Positions 62,173-64,000 of a DNA stretch of 64,000 nt are shown one piece after another (positions within the stretch are counted from its first letter, which is position 1; each line of letters begins with the position of its first letter). The DNA is from Clostridium_AM sp963780135 (GTDB taxonomy: Bacteria; Bacillota; Clostridia; Clostridiales; Clostridiaceae), in contig CAWAAR010000002.1 in the NCBI GenBank assembly GCA_963780135.1, positions 310,001 through 374,000 on the forward strand. The letters are read 5' to 3'. The notes under the pieces are model-generated. The model saw only the letters and a list, made by a program, of their open reading frames with translations, was not told where the DNA came from and ran no database searches. Made by a program: the position numbers and the translations under genes.

Positions 62173-63177
62173 ATGAATATAGCAGATTATAAAGGTGTAT
62201 GGGTATTTGCTGAGCAGAGAGACGGAAAGCTACAAAAAGTGGCTTTAGAGCTTATTGGAAAAGGCAAAGAATTAGCAGATAAACTTGGAACAGAAGTAAC
62301 AGCAGTACTTCTTGGAAGTGAAGCTGATGAAATAGCAAAAGAATTATCAGCATATGGAGCAGATAAAGTATTATATGCAGATAGTCCATTGTTAAAACAC
62401 TATACAACAGATGCATATGCAAAGGTTATATGTGATTTAGTAAATGAAAGAAAACCAGAAGCAATGCTTGTAGGAGCAACATATATAGGAAGAGACTTAG
62501 GGCCAAGAGTTTCAGCAAGACTTGCTACAGGACTTACAGCAGATTGTACAGGACTTGATATAGATGAAGAAACAAAACATCTTCAGATGACAAGACCAGC
62601 ATTTGGTGGAAACTTAATGGCAACAATAGAATGTGCAGAAAACAGACCACAAATGTCAACAGTAAGACCAGGAGTATTTGACAAACTAGCTAAGGATGCA
62701 TCAAGAAAAGGACAAATAGAAAAAATAAAGGCTGATTTAAAAGAATCAGATATAAGAGTAAAAGTAGAAGAAGTAGTTAAAATAGCAAAAGATGTTATGG
62801 ATATAGGAGAAGCTAAGTTTATAGTATCTGGTGGAAGAGGAATCGGAAACAAAGAAGGTTTTGATACATTAAAAGATTTAGCAGATTTACTTGGAGGAAC
62901 AGTGGCAGGATCAAGAGCAGCTATAGAAAATGGCTGGGTTGATAAAGCATGTCAAGTAGGACAAACAGGACAAACAGTTAAACCAATAGTGTATATAGCT
63001 TGTGGAATATCAGGAGCAATACAGCATTTAGCTGGAATGCAAGATAGTGACTACATTATAGCTGTAAACAAAGATGAGGGTGCAGCAATAATGAAAATAG
63101 CAGATTTAGCTATAGTAGGAGATTATAAAAAAGTAATACCTGAAATGGTAGCTCAAATAAATGCTATGAATAGCTAA
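62173..63177 (+). CDS. etfA: Electron transfer flavoprotein alpha subunit
   Basis: This 334-residue protein is 18 bp after etfB with an aggaggg site. The C-terminal FAD-binding part is clear: 'VSGGRGIGNKEGF', 'AGSRAAIENGWVDKACQVGQTG', 'YIACGISGAIQHLAGM' and 'DLAIVGDYKKVIPEM'. It carries the second FAD and shuttles electrons to Bcd. Last gene of the operon. Confidence 0.95.
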   Translation: MNIADYKGVWVFAEQRDGKLQKVALELIGKGKELADKLGTEVTAVLLGSEADEIAKELSAYGADKVLYADSPLLKHYTTDAYAKVICDLVNERKPEAMLVGATYIGRDLGPRVSARLATGLTADCTGLDIDEETKHLQMTRPAFGGNLMATIECAENRPQMSTVRPGVFDKLAKDASRKGQIEKIKADLKESDIRVKVEEVVKIAKDVMDIGEAKFIVSGGRGIGNKEGFDTLKDLADLLGGTVAGSRAAIENGWVDKACQVGQTGQTVKPIVYIACGISGAIQHLAGMQDSDYIIAVNKDEGAAIMKIADLAIVGDYKKVIPEMVAQINAMNS

Positions 63178-63212
63178 AATAGAATATCCTTTACAAAGTT
63201 TTAAATAAATAT

Positions 63213-63247
63213 TTCCGTTTATAGATTTTTAGAATATATAAACGGAA
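63213..63247 (+). terminator. Intrinsic terminator of the crt-etfA operon
   Basis: An 11-bp stem ttccgtttata / tataaacggaa is followed by ttttttt. Confidence 0.88.
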
Positions 63248-63314
63248 TTTTTTTATTTCATTTAATATGAACTTTTTTATTTTTGAATTAAGTATAAATA
63301 TATAGTATAATTGA

Positions 63315-63342
63315 TAGAAAATATAAGCAATTGTATTTTCTA
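63315..63342. promoter_or_regulatory. Dyad upstream of the PAS regulator gene
   Basis: A perfect 9-bp inverted repeat (tagaaaata / tattttcta) with a 10-bp spacer, about 107 bp before the start codon. Possible operator. Confidence 0.45.
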
Positions 63343-63448
63343 TGAAATACTTATATTTTTTATTAACATTATATATTAGGCATATTCAAAAAAAATGAAT
63401 TGCTTTATGTTAATAAAACGCATGAAGATTAGGAGGTTAGGCTATATT

Positions 63449-64000
63449 ATGGAAATGAAAAAAATAGTAAATAGCTCCTTTTCTGATCTATATAATATAG
63501 AAATGGAGTTAAGGTCTGTTAAATCTAAATTAAAGGAATTACAGGACATTATTGAAGGCTCTAATGACGGCATTTATGTTACTGACAAATATGCTAATAC
63601 TATACTAGTAAACAAACATTGGGAAAAAATTACTGGAATTAAAAGAGAAGAAGTTCTAGAAAAAAACATGATAGTGTTAGAGAAAAAAGGTTATATGTCA
63701 AAGTCGGGAACTCTTATAGCTTTGAAAGACAAAAAAAGCGTTACTATTGAGCAGGAATTAAGAACAGGCAAAAAAGTATTGGTTTCTAGTAGCCCCATAT
63801 TAGATAAAGAAGGGAATGTAAGCATAGTAGTTACAAGTGTAAGAGATGTTACAGAGTTATATGAATTAAAAGAACAGATAGAAAAAAATGAAGAACTTTC
63901 TAATCAAAAATATTATTCTGAAACAGAAACTTTGAAGAGTCAGCTTTTAAACTTTTCTGATATTATAGTAGAAGATGAAAATATGATCAATGTTTTGGAA
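63449..64000 (+). CDS. PAS-domain sigma-54 enhancer-binding activator, N-terminal part (cut by window end)
   Basis: 184 codons are open to the last base. The start follows aggagg (12 nt). A short helix (1-35) leads into a PAS domain ('IIEGSNDGIYVTDKYANTILVNKHWEKITGI' by segments, about 34-135, closing 'VVTSVRDVTELYELKEQIEK'). A linker helix follows, then 'SDIIVEDENMINVLE', the place where the AAA+ domain normally begins in RocR/PAS-type sigma-54 activators. The AAA+ GAFTGA and HTH parts would be outside the window. It lies directly after the crt operon, whose promoter looks sigma-54 dependent, so it is the prime candidate activator. A PAS sensor kinase is a less likely alternative. Confidence 0.78.
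   Translation, partial: MEMKKIVNSSFSDLYNIEMELRSVKSKLKELQDIIEGSNDGIYVTDKYANTILVNKHWEKITGIKREEVLEKNMIVLEKKGYMSKSGTLIALKDKKSVTIEQELRTGKKVLVSSSPILDKEGNVSIVVTSVRDVTELYELKEQIEKNEELSNQKYYSETETLKSQLLNFSDIIVEDENMINVLE

Overview
The window is low-GC, tightly packed Firmicute DNA. The crotonyl-CoA/butyryl-CoA operon, CWB2-type surface proteins, AGGAGG ribosome sites, TTG/GTG starts and K+-independent membrane pyrophosphatase all point to a butyrate-forming Clostridium (sensu stricto). The species cannot be fixed from sequence reading alone. No rRNA, tRNA or CRISPR array was seen.

Layout. (1) 1-20 kb is a cell-surface island. It holds two large S-layer-like proteins with CWB2 anchors and Ig-like repeats (1-3612, cut by the window edge; 16441-19971), a third CWB2 protein (14117-15601, minus strand) and two secreted proteins of another type (3750-4397, 4434-8042). 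Several carry the same roughly 72-residue C-terminal module. Between 8 and 13.2 kb the island is broken up by duplicated non-coding segments, a decayed IS200/REP-type Y1 transposase, an intact IS231-like IS4-family element with 17-bp inverted repeats and an 11-bp target duplication, and two DUF4160/DUF2442 gene pairs. (2) 20-32.5 kb is an export region: a MarR regulator, three TolC-like proteins, an HlyD lipoprotein, two ABC-2 permeases without an ATPase, a SLAP-domain protein, and a complete HlyD-MacB-type ABC exporter. (3) 32.6-50.7 kb is mixed housekeeping: membrane pyrophosphatase (frameshifted), EamA transporter, ABC-F protein, second SLAP protein, S41 protease, metallopeptidase, MntP, Fur-family regulator, HD-GYP phosphodiesterase, rhomboid protease, divergent FtsH, YkvA-like protein (frameshifted), RNase H and a small YtxH-like protein. 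(4) 51-56.5 kb has two HTH-TPR regulators and ClpB. (5) 57.1-63.2 kb is the operon crt-hbd-thl-bcd-etfB-etfA, converting acetyl-CoA to butyryl-CoA with a Bcd/Etf complex. The window ends inside a PAS-domain gene that looks like the N-terminus of a sigma-54 enhancer-binding activator.

The most interesting signal is the 600-bp region upstream of crt. It contains an exact-spacing sigma-54 (-24/-12) promoter, two tandem Rex-type operators, and five copies of a TGTTGC-N5-TGCA-like element that look like upstream activator sites. Together with the PAS activator gene after etfA, this suggests that the central butyrate operon is driven by sigma-54 and gated by NADH/NAD+ through Rex.

Four reading frames (Y1 transposase, pyrophosphatase, a small lipoprotein, a YkvA-like protein) are each restored by adding one T to a T-run. 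That pattern suggests homopolymer under-calling in the assembly as much as real mutation.
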